Shown here in pieces: positions 1 through 9,349 of a DNA stretch of 64,000 bases. Made by a program: the position numbers and the translations under genes. Source of the stretch: Balanoglossus misakiensis (lineage: Eukaryota; Hemichordata); NCBI GenBank assembly GCA_040954595.2, contig CM082576.2:18166001-18230000 (forward strand), given 5' to 3'. Within the stretch, counting starts at the first letter, position 1. Every line of letters starts with the position of its first letter. The notes under the pieces are model-generated. The model searched no databases, was not told where the DNA came from, and worked only from the letters and a program-made list of their open reading frames with translations.

Positions 1-49
1 CCCAATGTGACTGTTTCAAGTATCCCCATGAGACAATTTTGTCCACCCA
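1..49 (+). CDS. Gln/Ser-rich exon, 3' tail (duplicate copy)
   Basis: The window opens inside an exon. These 49 bases match the end of the exon at 4321-4582 almost base for base and are followed by the same donor (CAG/gtacag). The matching downstream intron runs on, so this is the left copy of a tandem duplication whose unit is about 4.5 kb. The rest of this exon lies upstream of the window. Confidence 0.5.
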
Positions 50-467
50 GGTACAGTTGTGGTCTACCTTCTACTTTTTGAGATTCAAATTAGCTGTTTC
101 TAGTTACCCATCCTGTGAATTGAAAGCTTTTTATGACTGTTTCACATAGCCTTGTCTTACCATTGTCTACACAGTAGACTATTTATTTTCAAAACACATT
201 CAAAACGTCTGTTTTGGTTGCAAAAAAGCCACTCTGTAAATGGAAAGACTCTTTGGATAATGCCACAGACTCATTAATCAAATTCAATTTTTAATGAGAT
301 TAATGTTGATAAGCTCTAATGTGGGTATGTGTGTTGAAAATAGGACTTTGAGAGTTGCAAGCTCAACATCGAATCAAAAATTGAAGTCATGAATTAAAAA
401 ATGTGGTTTTGAATACTGGCCTTGATAATGCTTCATATTAACTAGGTTTGTTACTCTTTTTGGACAG

Positions 468-627
468 GCAACTTCACCACCAAAGATGACTTCCCAGCAT
501 GCACCAGCTGCTGCACTGAAAGCCACAGAGGGTGTCATGCAAATGGCAAATGCTAGTCAGTTCAGTAAGATGCCACCAATTGCTGCTGTGAATTCTATCA
601 ACTCACAGCCAGAGCAGAGATGGCCAG
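468..627 (+). CDS. Exon of Gln/Ser-rich protein (duplicate copy)
   Basis: The exon is bounded by an acceptor (ttggacag) and a donor (CCAG/gtacag) and is 160 nt long, phase 0 to phase 1. It encodes a low-complexity Ala/Gln/Met/Ser-rich segment with no recognisable domain, containing MTSQHAPAAALKATEGVMQM. It differs from its twin at 5000-5159 by only a few substitutions, one of which changes Gln to Glu near the end. The protein family was not recognised. The composition suits a disordered region of a transcription-related protein, which is an inference. Confidence 0.5.
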
Positions 628-655
628 GTACAGATTCACAGCCACAAAGAGGTAG

Positions 656-826
656 GTACAGTCAAACCTGTCTATACTGGCCAGTCAAGGGACTTCCAAA
701 ACTGACATTTATAGACAGGTGGCTTCTATAGACAGGTCAATAAATGTGCAATGTACATGTACATGAAATGAAACAAAGTTGCCACTACATAGAGGTTGCA
801 ACAAACACATAGTTGACTGTCATATA
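656..826 (+). mobile_element. Degenerate pogo-like MITE (CAGTCAAACCTGTC family)
   Basis: Starts with acagtcaaacctgtct after 'ta' and ends near gttgactgt, an imperfect inverted match. A twin lies in the right copy of the tandem duplication (~5178-5332) with a clearer 3' end (agatttgactgt). Better-preserved relatives occur at 21674-21861, 26716-26904 and 31453-31640. The family has TIRs of about 15-25 bp and an internal 'gccacctctat / atagaggtggc' theme. Confidence 0.55.
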
Positions 827-829
827 TGT

Positions 830-2811
830 TATGTTGCCATGGCAGTCATTTACCATGAGTTCGATTATACATTGCCAAAACCGGAGGAAACAAATATTCA
901 AGTTCCCCTTTTCATATTCTCCATCAATGGTATAATACGCCAGTGTCATGACCACACACAACTTCCACCCTGCTTGTAGCCACGAGAGTGAAAAAAAACC
1001 TCACCAATATGAACAATCGGTCTCTATCATTTATTCATTTTGGGCGAGTTCTTATGCTCATATCATTAAAGCGGGATGGAAATTGTGTTTGGTTGAACAT
1101 TCATTCACTACATATACATATGTACATTAATATAAAATGTCTCTTGTATCAAACATAATGGAAAAAAGGGCAGCAAGAGAGAGACTTTGTCCCTTTAATA
1201 GAAATGTGCATGTAATATTTTATTCAAACCATCACTTCTGTCTTGAACAATCTTTCCTTAATAGAGTGGTGTACTGATTAGAGAGATGTCTTATTGACAG
1301 GTTTCACTGTATTACCAACATTTTCAGTTCCATAATCCTTCAGTGTTTGCCAGAGAATTCGACAGCAGTCAAAAACTTTCTCTGCCATACTCACAATAAG
1401 AGAAAGCTTGCACCTTTGTTTTACTGTTAAATTACCATACCACAAAAAAAACAGGTTGTTTTTGCGAGCAATACATTTTTCGCGAAATATGCGAGAACCA
1501 ACAAACGTGAAAATAAAAAGTCGCGTAAAATGTTTTTCGGAGATAAAGATGCAATGAAATACGAGAATGTGAAAATTAATCCTCGCGTAACAGTTTGGTC
1601 TTTTAATGTCGCGAAAAATTTCCTTTCATGAAAATAATCCGTTTTACAGTCCGGTAATATTGAAGGTCAGAATGCTTTTGATGAGAGAACAATACACCAG
1701 TTGCAAAGTATCTTGACAAACATGAAATGATTGAATTCTCTGAAGAAGATATAATCTCGCAGTTGGTGTGTTGTTTCCTCATCAAAAGCATTCTGACCTT
1801 CAATATTATTCTGTTGAGCTATACATGCAATCTAGTCTATATATGTTCAGAGGTGATTATATCATCCATAATAGATCCTAAATACTAAAAGAGCATAAAA
1901 TGACTGCGACAGATACTTTGTAAGTTGTAACAGGTGGGAAATAAGAATTTGGATAACACAGTATTTTGGCTATTGTTGGGGAGCATGAATGAGTGATTTT
2001 GGAACCCCATGTAACACCTGTCTTACCATTAATATGACTGCATTGATGGTACCATGAGGAATGCTAGTAAAATGACTGGGGAACCCTGGTTACATTACCC
2101 TGATCATCGTTATGGTTCAGTCCAACAGCATTGTTTTCTATGTTAAGGTTGGACCTCTGAAGAGGAAATTGGGGTGGAAGGGTTAGAAAAAACACTGACT
2201 GACAATACTGCCAATAACGAAATATTGTTTTTCTCTTCTCTTTGCATACAGCACACAACAACAGAAACATTGTATATTGATCTGCAACTCTCCTCCACAT
2301 CCCTTGCCAAGTCAAGATAGTATTAATTACAGTGAATTGACTGCAGATCAATTGACTGCCATGTTGGGTAAGGTAAGCGATATAAAACATTTCATACAAC
2401 ACTGCCTACTAACAATAGTCATATCAATCTGACAAGGGAAGATGAAAACAAAACATCTTTTCAAACTAGCTTACTGTTTGGACCAATTTCATTAAGCCCC
2501 ATTTAACAGGAATTCTGGTTTTATAATTAACTTTGATTGATTGACATGTGTTTTACATCTAAATGCATCGCTTTGGGAACATTTTCTAGTATGTATGAGA
2601 TTATTAAATTGAACTTGTATATTTGCTGAGGGCAACTAAATTTTCAGTAAAGATGAGGAATGCTCAATGTTTTGATTGTCTTCAAAATGATGACAACAAC
2701 TCAAGTCTCAAAAACTCTTTGTTTTGAATTTTGAATTGTTTTTGTTGCATCAGTAACGACTTCACATGTGGATGCCACATTTGATTCTTAGCAAATGTTG
2801 TATTTTGACAG
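830..2811. other. Intronic stretch, no gene seen
   Basis: No convincing exon was found. It contains a degenerate copy of the CTGTAAAAC MITE family (about 1428-1655, with tttttcgcgaaatatgcgagaa inside). It also has a short inverted repeat (about 1660-1805) in which 'aaggtcagaatgcttttgatgag' recurs inverted. Near 2080-2180 there is a fragment shared with about 38570-38640. Confidence 0.5.
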
Positions 2812-2945
2812 AGAGGAGTCCATTCCTCAATCATATCACCCCGCAAACGGCCTGAACTCCAAAAACTTAGCGACAAAGCGTGAAATACAGATGGTACCTA
2901 TGAAGGATTATGCGGCTGATCCACACCACATGATACTTCTCAAAG
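2812..2945 (+). CDS. Predicted exon of the Gln/Ser-rich gene
   Basis: Acceptor ttttgacag and donor AAAG/gtaaac bound a 134-nt open exon (phase 2 in, phase 1 out). The sequence includes PQSYHPANGLNSKNLATKRE and DYAADPHHMILLK, which is not low-complexity. Its exit phase matches the entry phase of the exon at 3480. That match is the main argument that both belong to one transcript. No family was recognised. Confidence 0.5.
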
Positions 2946-3479
2946 GTAAACAACTTGCTGGTAGGTATCTGTTGCTATGCAAATATTTGCAATCATACCA
3001 TCCAGATTCTAAAGTTCACAGGTCAAATATATAACTTGTTTACGTGGCCATTTACAACCAATTCATCATTTTGTGGTTTGTTAAGATTTTCATTACTCTA
3101 AATTGGTACTTCCATAAAATGGTTGTAATATTTATTACACATCACGTATTGTTATGCGTTCCTGGTTGGCTAATACTAAATATGACAGAACTTCATGACC
3201 TCTGCACACGTTCTGAGGCTTAAGGAAGTTATTGTCGCGAGTGATGCAGTGTATTCTGTTGCAGTACTTTCACAAGCCAGCCTATAATTCCCCATCATGT
3301 CAATGCCTGGCCAATTAATTACACATCCTCCTGAAAATTGTTGGTAGGTGGGCAATCAATTTCCTTGGTTACATCCTGGATGAAACACTGGTACAGGTTC
3401 AAGGCAAGTTTAGTGACATTGTGTGATTCCACATCAGAATTTCACATCAACTGTATAATACTCCATTTTTGTGTTTCAG

Positions 3480-3676
3480 AAAAATCGGTGTCCAGTGGTG
3501 ATACAAAAGAGGTTGCGATAGTGAAACCTACAACCATAGCAACCACTTCCACTTGTCTACAACCACTACCACAACACAGCCACTGAAACCCGCATCAACA
3601 GTTACCATGTTTACAGCATCTACCTCCAGTATGACCTCAAATCCTCTCAAATCAACTGTTGGAAGTTCATCCCCAG
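3480..3676 (+). pseudogene. Thr/Ser-rich exon with a frame break
   Basis: Acceptor tgtgtttcag and donor CCCCAG/gtaaag. The entry phase (1) opens a frame through ~3570 rich in Lys/Thr (KEVAIVKPTTIATTST). That frame then hits a stop at about 3586. A different frame from about 3560 to the donor is Thr/Ser/Pro-rich (TTTTTQPLKPASTVTMFTAS) and leaves in phase 1, which is what the next exon (4321) needs. So the two ends are in the expected phases but the middle is shifted by one base. This is a real indel or an assembly error. Confidence 0.5.
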
Positions 3677-3837
3677 GTAAAGTCTCCAGTGTTGCTTCCC
3701 AGCCATTGTCAATTTAAGTCCGCACATAATTAGACCACCAAGTGAATTGTGAGATATAGTAGAATATTGCCATGTTGATCTTCACTACAATATTAGTTAA
3801 AGTTATATAGCACTCTGTGATCAACGAGTTGAAAATA

Positions 3838-3885
3838 CAGCATGAGTTTTCGGGGACATGTAGTCCCCTTCATCAGATGCACACG
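3838..3885 (-). ncRNA. Hammerhead-ribozyme-like motif
   Basis: Read on the - strand, the core CTGATGA (3876-3870) is followed by a perfect 6-bp hairpin (GGGGAC ... GTCCCC). GAAA follows it directly (3851-3848). GCAT just before the core (3880-3877) can pair with ATGC (3843-3840) as stem I, which puts the expected cleavage after C3844. Stem III would be almost absent (one A-U pair). Very small stem III is known for hammerheads in Penelope-like retroelements. No reverse transcriptase remains here. Confidence 0.5.
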
Positions 3886-4090
3886 TGGAATGAACAGAGA
3901 AACAGAGAATCATGGGGTATTCAAAGTAGGAAATATGTGCAGGACCATCTGAGGATGGTGACTTCATGACCAAAATATTGTGTCCGTGAGCAAGGCACTT
4001 TACTTCTCATTGCTCTGAGGAGACTCATGGCTTTGTGTAGGTGATTTGCACCTTTTCTAGTCTTTCTCTGTGTTTGTGATAGATGAATTA

Positions 4091-4285
4091 CTGTCTTACA
4101 GGAAATTTTTGTGAACTTCGTGAGAACCAAAAAATGCGAATTTAAAAAAAAATCATGTAAAAATATTTTTCAGGGATATTGGTTCAGTTAGTGAAATATG
4201 AGAATGCGAAATTTAATTGTAGCATAACAGCTGTCTCTTAGGATTATGCGAACATTTCCTGTCACAGAAATTTTCTGTTTTACAG
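4091..4285. mobile_element. CTGTAAAAC-family MITE, TA target duplication
   Basis: Ends ctgtcttacaggaaattttt and gaaattttctgttttacag are inverted, and 'ta' flanks both sides (4089-4090, 4286-4287). It is about 195 bp. A better-preserved relative is at 45899-46090. The TIR and TA duplication fit the Tc1/mariner-pogo group; no transposase is present. Confidence 0.7.
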
Positions 4286-4320
4286 TATATAAATAAATCA
4301 AGTAGATCTTTTTACTGCAG

Positions 4321-4582
4321 ATGCTACACCAACAATTCATCTGTTACCTGGACGACCAAGTCAAATTGGAAGTCAGTCTCCACAACAACTGTCGTCCTCT
4401 CAACAGAAACTGATTCAACCAAGTCAGCCCCAGATGCAGGGCCAAGGTCAAAGGTCATCAATGCCTTTTGCCCAGCCTACCAGTTTACCAAACCAACCAG
4501 TATCCACTGTTACAGCAAACAGGACTCAACAACCCAATGTGACTGTTTCAAGTATCCCCATGAGACAATTTTGTCCACCCAG
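4321..4582 (+). CDS. Gln/Ser/Pro-rich exon
   Basis: Acceptor ttactgcag, donor CCCAG/gtacag, 262 nt, entry phase 1. The encoded segment is disordered and Gln/Ser/Pro-rich (HLLPGRPSQIGSQSPQQLSS, QPQMQGQGQRSSMPFAQP). The exit phase is 2, whereas the open frame of the next exon (5000) needs phase 0. Either a small indel exists in this exon or a different splice site is used. Its last 49 bases are duplicated at 1-49. Confidence 0.55.
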
Positions 4583-5462
4583 GTACAGTTGTGGTCTACC
4601 TTCTACTTTTTGAGATTCAAATTAGCTGTTTCTAGTTACCCATCCTGTGAATTGAAAGCTTTTTATGACTGTATCGCATAGCCTTGTCTTACCATTGTCT
4701 ACACAGTAGACTATTTATTTTCAAAACACATTCAAAACGTCTGTTTTGGTTGCAAAAAAGCCACTCTGTAAATGGAAAGACTCTTTGGATAATGCCACAG
4801 ACTCATTAATCAAATTCAATTTTTAATGAGATTAATGTTGATAAGCTCTAATGTGGGTATGTGTGTTGAAAATAGGACTTTGAGAGTTGCAAGCTCAACA
4901 TCGAATCAAAAATTGAAGTCATGAATTAAAAAATGTGGTTTTGAATACTGGCCTTGATAATGCTTCATATTAACTAGGTTTGTTACTCTTTTTGGACAGG
5001 CAACTTTACCACCAAAGATGACTTCCCAGCATGCACCAGCTGCTGCACTGAAAGCCACAGAGGGTGTCATGCAAATGGCAAATGCTAGTCAGTTCAGTAA
5101 GATGCCACCAATTGCTGCTGTGAATTCTATCAACTCACAGCCACAGCAGAGATGGCCAGGTACAGATTCACAGCCACTGTCTACAGTGGCCAGTCAAGGG
5201 ACTTTCCTAAACTGGCATTTATAGACAGGTGGCTTCTATAGATAGGTCAGTTAATGTACAATGTACATGTACATGAAATGAAACAAAGTTGCCACTATAA
5301 TAGAGGTGGCCACAAACACAGATTTGACTGTCATATATGTTATGTTGCCATGGCAGTCATTTACCATTAGTTTGAATATACTTTGCCAAAACCTGAGGAA
5401 AAAATATTCAAGTTCCCCTTTTCGTATTCCCCTATCAATGGTATAATACAACAGTGTCATGG
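4534..5462 (+). repeat. Right copy of the tandem exon duplication
   Basis: Matches 1-~945 (offset about 4533 at the left end). It contains the end of the 4321-4582 exon, the intron, and the exon 5000-5159. Similarity stops after about 5462, where the left copy continues into unrelated sequence. Confidence 0.85.
5000..5159 (+). CDS. Exon of Gln/Ser-rich protein
   Basis: Twin of the exon at 468-627: 160 nt, phase 0 to phase 1, acceptor tttggacag and donor CCAG/gtacag. The exit phase fits the next predicted exon (5833). The product is a disordered Ala/Gln/Ser/Pro segment of unknown function. Splicing of one or both twins would change protein length by about 53 residues plus one base. Confidence 0.55.
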
Positions 5463-5832
5463 TAAAATTTTGTGACATTTTTGCTAACTGCTAAAGCCCA
5501 TGTAACATTGTTTTTTTCAGTATTTTTCAGCGAAGGAATTAACCCTAGTTTCTTGTTCTGCTATGGATAGCTTTATGAAATGTTCAGTCTTTAGCTTCTA
5601 TACAAAACTTGTACATGAGTAATGGCCATTGGGAATATTAAATGAACTCAGACGAGAATTCATTTTTCAACAATAACAATGCTGATCAATATATAAAACG
5701 CCTTTGTTTGAAAACCAAACTCTGAATAAATTCTAAATGTTTTACAGAGTAGAATAAAGTATTACAGCTGATATCCAAAGTTAACGTTGAAGTTATTGAC
5801 GTTTTAATACTACTGTGTTTACTTATCAGCAG

Positions 5833-5981
5833 GTATGCAGTCAACAATGCGAACAGGAGTGCAGTCAACACAACCGACAGTACCTAATGTGAGCGACAGC
5901 AAAAATCCACCTGTCACCACTGGCACCAATGTTGTTCCAACTCTGACACAGCCACAAGTACATGTACAAAACCAGTCATTG
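5833..5981 (+). CDS. Gln/Thr/Val-rich exon
   Basis: Acceptor tatcagcag and donor TTG/gtatgt give a 149-nt exon, phase 1 to phase 0, with no stop. It encodes a Gln/Thr/Pro/Val-rich segment (GMQSTMRTGVQSTQPTVPNV, then VPTLTQPQVHVQNQSL). Its phase-0 exit is incompatible with the phase-1 EGF exons that follow. It is compatible with the phase-0 Gln-rich exon at 43941, so the two probably flank one very large intron. Confidence 0.55.
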
Positions 5982-6503
5982 GTATGTTATGTTATGAGCT
6001 GAGTTATAATACCCACCTATCCCTTTTGCCTGGCAAGTGACAGTTTATCACTTTTCAGTATTTCAATGGAACTGTATTTGGATAATTTGTTACCTAACAT
6101 GACATCAGAAGATGGCAGCTTGATGTCTTAACTGAGGACATTGGATGACCAGTAGATGAAGATTTTCTTTGATATCAATGACATCAGACGCAGTTCCGTT
6201 GGCATGCAAATTTCCAGCTGACGGGGAATTTCAGCAACGTGGTGCAAATGACGACTGTGCAGATGAATACCAAGATGCTGTTGAGGCACCATGCCTGATA
6301 CATATTACCTGTCTGGTGGTTCTAAAGTATAAACACATCCGGAAAAAAATATTTTACGGGATACCAATTGAGACAAATTATTCCCATCTTGTTATAAATC
6401 TGAGCCCAGGTGTCTTTGGTGTGAGATTCCAGTAGTCAAGAGTAGGCTTACCTTGAATAATGTAATGCTTGTAAATAATTTCTAATTTCTTCTTACCCTC
6501 CAG

Positions 6504-6622
6504 ATATGAATGTCACAGTGGTGGAAATGCGTGCCAACACTATTGTCAGAATACCCATGGTAGTTATCGGTGCGCTTGCAGACCAGGATTCTATCTGCTG
6601 GAGGATGGCCATGCATGTGGCG
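6504..6622 (+). pseudogene. EGF-like exon type a, copy 1, frameshifted
   Basis: Acceptor ccctccag and donor gtatgt are intact. The exon is 119 nt against 123 nt in its paralogues at 22979 and 32762. A 4-base deletion just after GATATGAAT removes the first Cys region and shifts the frame. In the shifted-back frame the rest still reads as an EGF module (HYCQNTHGSYRCACRPGFYL). It cannot be translated as EGF from the normal phase-1 splice, so this copy is broken. Confidence 0.8.
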
Positions 6623-7291
6623 GTATGTAACTGGATATTGATCTCTTCTGTGGCTACACTGTTTGGGGATTGTATATTGCTATGGTTACAATCAGCTAAA
6701 CACACATCCTGTCAGTCCATTGCACACATTTTAAAATTTGAAATCAACCGCACACTCGTACTGAACACATGTTTGTTGAAATTGTATCTCAGAATTTTTC
6801 CAATTATAATCATGCATAATATAAACAAATTAACAAATGTGAAAACTTATCTTTGAAAATTTGTTTGCAAGGGTGAAAAAGTAATCTGTTTTTTTAAAAA
6901 TCAGACAAAGTTTTGCTGACAGGGTACACGAGTTTCAGGGGATTTTGTTAAAATGAGAATGATAGAGAGTGTTAAAATTCCTAGATTCTGAGATTGCCAT
7001 GGATATTGTGGACTTTGACGTAAAAACAATTAATTGATCAAGAAATATGTGGTTAAGTATATGTGTGATCAACCTCACACTATACTATAAGACTGTCTGA
7101 TATATTTATGCACAAGTACAATGTATTTTCACTACTTATATGCATAACTCAATCAAATTAACATAATTTATCGACCTATAGCTAAATAAATTACCACAGC
7201 AAAGAATAAATATACACTTAGAAAATTCATATAGTTTTCATCTCATTTTAAAGACATTATAAATGCTTCTCCGAGGGGTACAGTAATTTTT
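6623..7291 (+). repeat. Segmental duplicate of 23102-23768 (intronic)
   Basis: Colinear, high-identity match to the intron downstream of the type-a exon at 22979 and to part of that at 32762. The shared order (exon a, intron, TIR element, exon b) shows this is an ancient-unit duplication and not a dispersed repeat. Confidence 0.85.
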
Positions 7292-8196
7292 AGGGTAAGC
7301 CTAATTCAAGATTCACGTTTCAAGATTCACGTTTCACGTTCCACAGCCCAAGATTCATATTCTGATTCAGATTCCAGTCTTGTCTAATATGTTTATGCTG
7401 CCGTAAACAGGGGTGCGTACGATTGTTTATTGTCCTCGATCCCTGCCCAAGCAAGGTTCCCCAAATATTCTGTTCGATTATCGCGTGACGTTATTGTTGG
7501 GTATCTCTTCAAGTTCAGTTTCAACAACATTTTTCAAAGAGAGATGCACCCTATTTATTATTTTCTAACACATGAATGACCCTAGGCCTGAGATCGCACC
7601 ATGGCCGGCAATCTTGGTATTCACAGATACTTTTAAGCGTAATTCTGATATAATTGATAGGTTTAGGTATATTTTACAACCAATAACTTAAGCAAAGGAC
7701 TAATTCCTATATTCTGAATCAAGTGAAAGTAATCCCTTACCAAACCTGCAGCTCTGCAAAGAGCTGCTGAAAAGCTGAGGCAGCTCTGCAGAAACAGACA
7801 TCCTGCAGCCTAATCCATAGAGCTGCAGAGAGCTGAATTGGTGAATATATAATGAGCTTATGAGCTACATGGGCAGTCAGCCTACAGCTCTTGGACAGAC
7901 CCCTCACAGACAACCCACAGCTCAGGGGCAGACAATCCACAGCTCATGGGCAGACATCACAGCTCATGTCATGACAGCTCATACATACATACACACACAC
8001 ACTTACTCACACAATGTGAAAAAACAGTCAATACAATTAATGTTCAATAAAACTAAAATTCAATATATTGCTAATTGTAAACTTTAAGTTCTTTTGTACA
8101 GTACAGTAACAATAAAATGAAGGATAAAATGATAGAGCTACATAGAGTATAGTTCCACTAGCCATGTACAAACACTTGTAATCTAAAGTTCGATGG

Positions 8197-8347
8197 AGTG
8201 TACAATAGACTCTGTTTATTGGTATTTTATGCGGGTACGAGGCTGGGTCCTGGTACGAGGCTGTGTCACTTGACCAGCATCTTCTCATAGCTGTTGTCGC
8301 CGAGAAACCCTCCTTCCCGCCAGTGTGTGTTTGTAAAAATTTTCTTT
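8197..8347 (+). repeat. Ngaro split repeat A1
   Basis: Starts agtgtacaatagactctg and ends aaaattttcttt. It matches A2 (16624-16793) except for a tandem unit: A1 has two copies of ggtacgaggctg(g/t)gtcct where A2 has three. Start and end are set by where the two copies stop matching. Confidence 0.9.
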
Positions 8348-8350
8348 ACC

Positions 8351-9349
8351 ATGGTAGAAAGCGGTCATAATTACTGGTTTGTTGAGTGGTGTGAAACGAA
8401 ACATCTGTCAAAGGACACGATCGACAAGTTGACTACAGAACAAATCACCTCGACGGAAATCTTGAAAACCATACAAGAACAGGACATTGTTGACCTCGAA
8501 CTGCCCCTTGGCCAACGGAGTCTACTAAGACGGGTAATACGAGATATGTCCGATAACCCGACCGGAGTAAAACGACAAGAACCAAACGGCGGCGGGAAGG
8601 AGGAGGTGACATCGCCGGTGACGACCAAGTCCCTTGCCAAAGACAAAATCCTCAACGAATTGATGGAGTCTTTAGGGAACGACGCACTGAAAGATGTGTT
8701 GGAAAGTGGCGCCAAAACAAGTCCCGCGCACCCTGAACACGCTAAAGGTGAGAGAAAGCCGCTTCTTATCCCCGACTTCATCACATATGGCAAAGGCGTT
8801 ATTGAACCATGCGATGAAACAGAACTAGTGAGTGATGGAAATACCAAACTTGTGGTGCGCACCACGAAATCACGCCCCAAGCCAGAACAAATATCCCTCG
8901 CCCAGTGGGTCTCGGCAAACGCACGTATCATGAAAAAGGGAATCGAAGCAGGTGATATGTCAAGCGAGGAAATCATGGGTTACCTGAACCACACCATTAA
9001 CATCGGGGACTATGCCCAGACCTTTACGGTGCCCTCAGTGATGACATACGATAATGAATATCGTAAGAAGCAGGCATCAACAAAATCCAAGTGGGGTGGA
9101 GTGTATTTGCACCTTTCCCTGTATTACTTGGATAGACGTCAGCCACCCTTACAGACAGGTAAACGCCAACAACAGAGACCACGCCAACAGGATCGCAGCG
9201 GCAGAGAAATATGCTACGACTACCAAAAGGCAGCAGGTTGCCAACGAACCTCGTGTCGGTTCGCACACATTTGCATTGAAAAAGGATGTGGCAAAGACCA
9301 CCCACAGTTCCAACATGGCGACCCACACTTGAATTCTACACAACCATAG
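8351..9349 (+). CDS. Ngaro Gag-like protein with CCCH zinc finger
   Basis: The start ATG at 8351 sits in a good Kozak context (TTACCATGG), just after A1. An upstream in-frame start at 8294 lies inside A1 and is unlikely. The product is about 332 residues. The N-terminal ~70 residues look helical (WFVEWCETKHLSKDTIDKL), the middle is charged, and the C-terminus has a CCCH finger (C-x8-C-x4-C-x3-H) followed by a Cys/His-rich stretch (CIEKGCGKDH). It presumably packages element RNA. Translation stops at a single TAG. The downstream RT frame is the same frame with no further stop. Confidence 0.8.
   Translation: MVESGHNYWFVEWCETKHLSKDTIDKLTTEQITSTEILKTIQEQDIVDLELPLGQRSLLRRVIRDMSDNPTGVKRQEPNGGGKEEVTSPVTTKSLAKDKILNELMESLGNDALKDVLESGAKTSPAHPEHAKGERKPLLIPDFITYGKGVIEPCDETELVSDGNTKLVVRTTKSRPKPEQISLAQWVSANARIMKKGIEAGDMSSEEIMGYLNHTINIGDYAQTFTVPSVMTYDNEYRKKQASTKSKWGGVYLHLSLYYLDRRQPPLQTGKRQQQRPRQQDRSGREICYDYQKAAGCQRTSCRFAHICIEKGCGKDHPQFQHGDPHLNSTQP

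Larger units (their letters stand above)
1..945 (+). repeat. Left copy of a ~4.5-kb-spaced tandem duplication
   Basis: Positions 1-~945 align with ~4534-5462 at high identity. The match covers an exon tail, an intron of about 418 bases, a second exon (468-627 against 5000-5159) and part of a pogo-like MITE. The copies differ by small indels next to the MITE and lose similarity after the shared 'cagtgtcatg'. Exon duplication within one gene is the simplest reading. Confidence 0.85.

Noticed and set aside
8371-8976. 201-codon open frame on the - strand
   Set aside because: It lies fully inside the Gag coding region on the other strand; no domain signature. A shadow frame.
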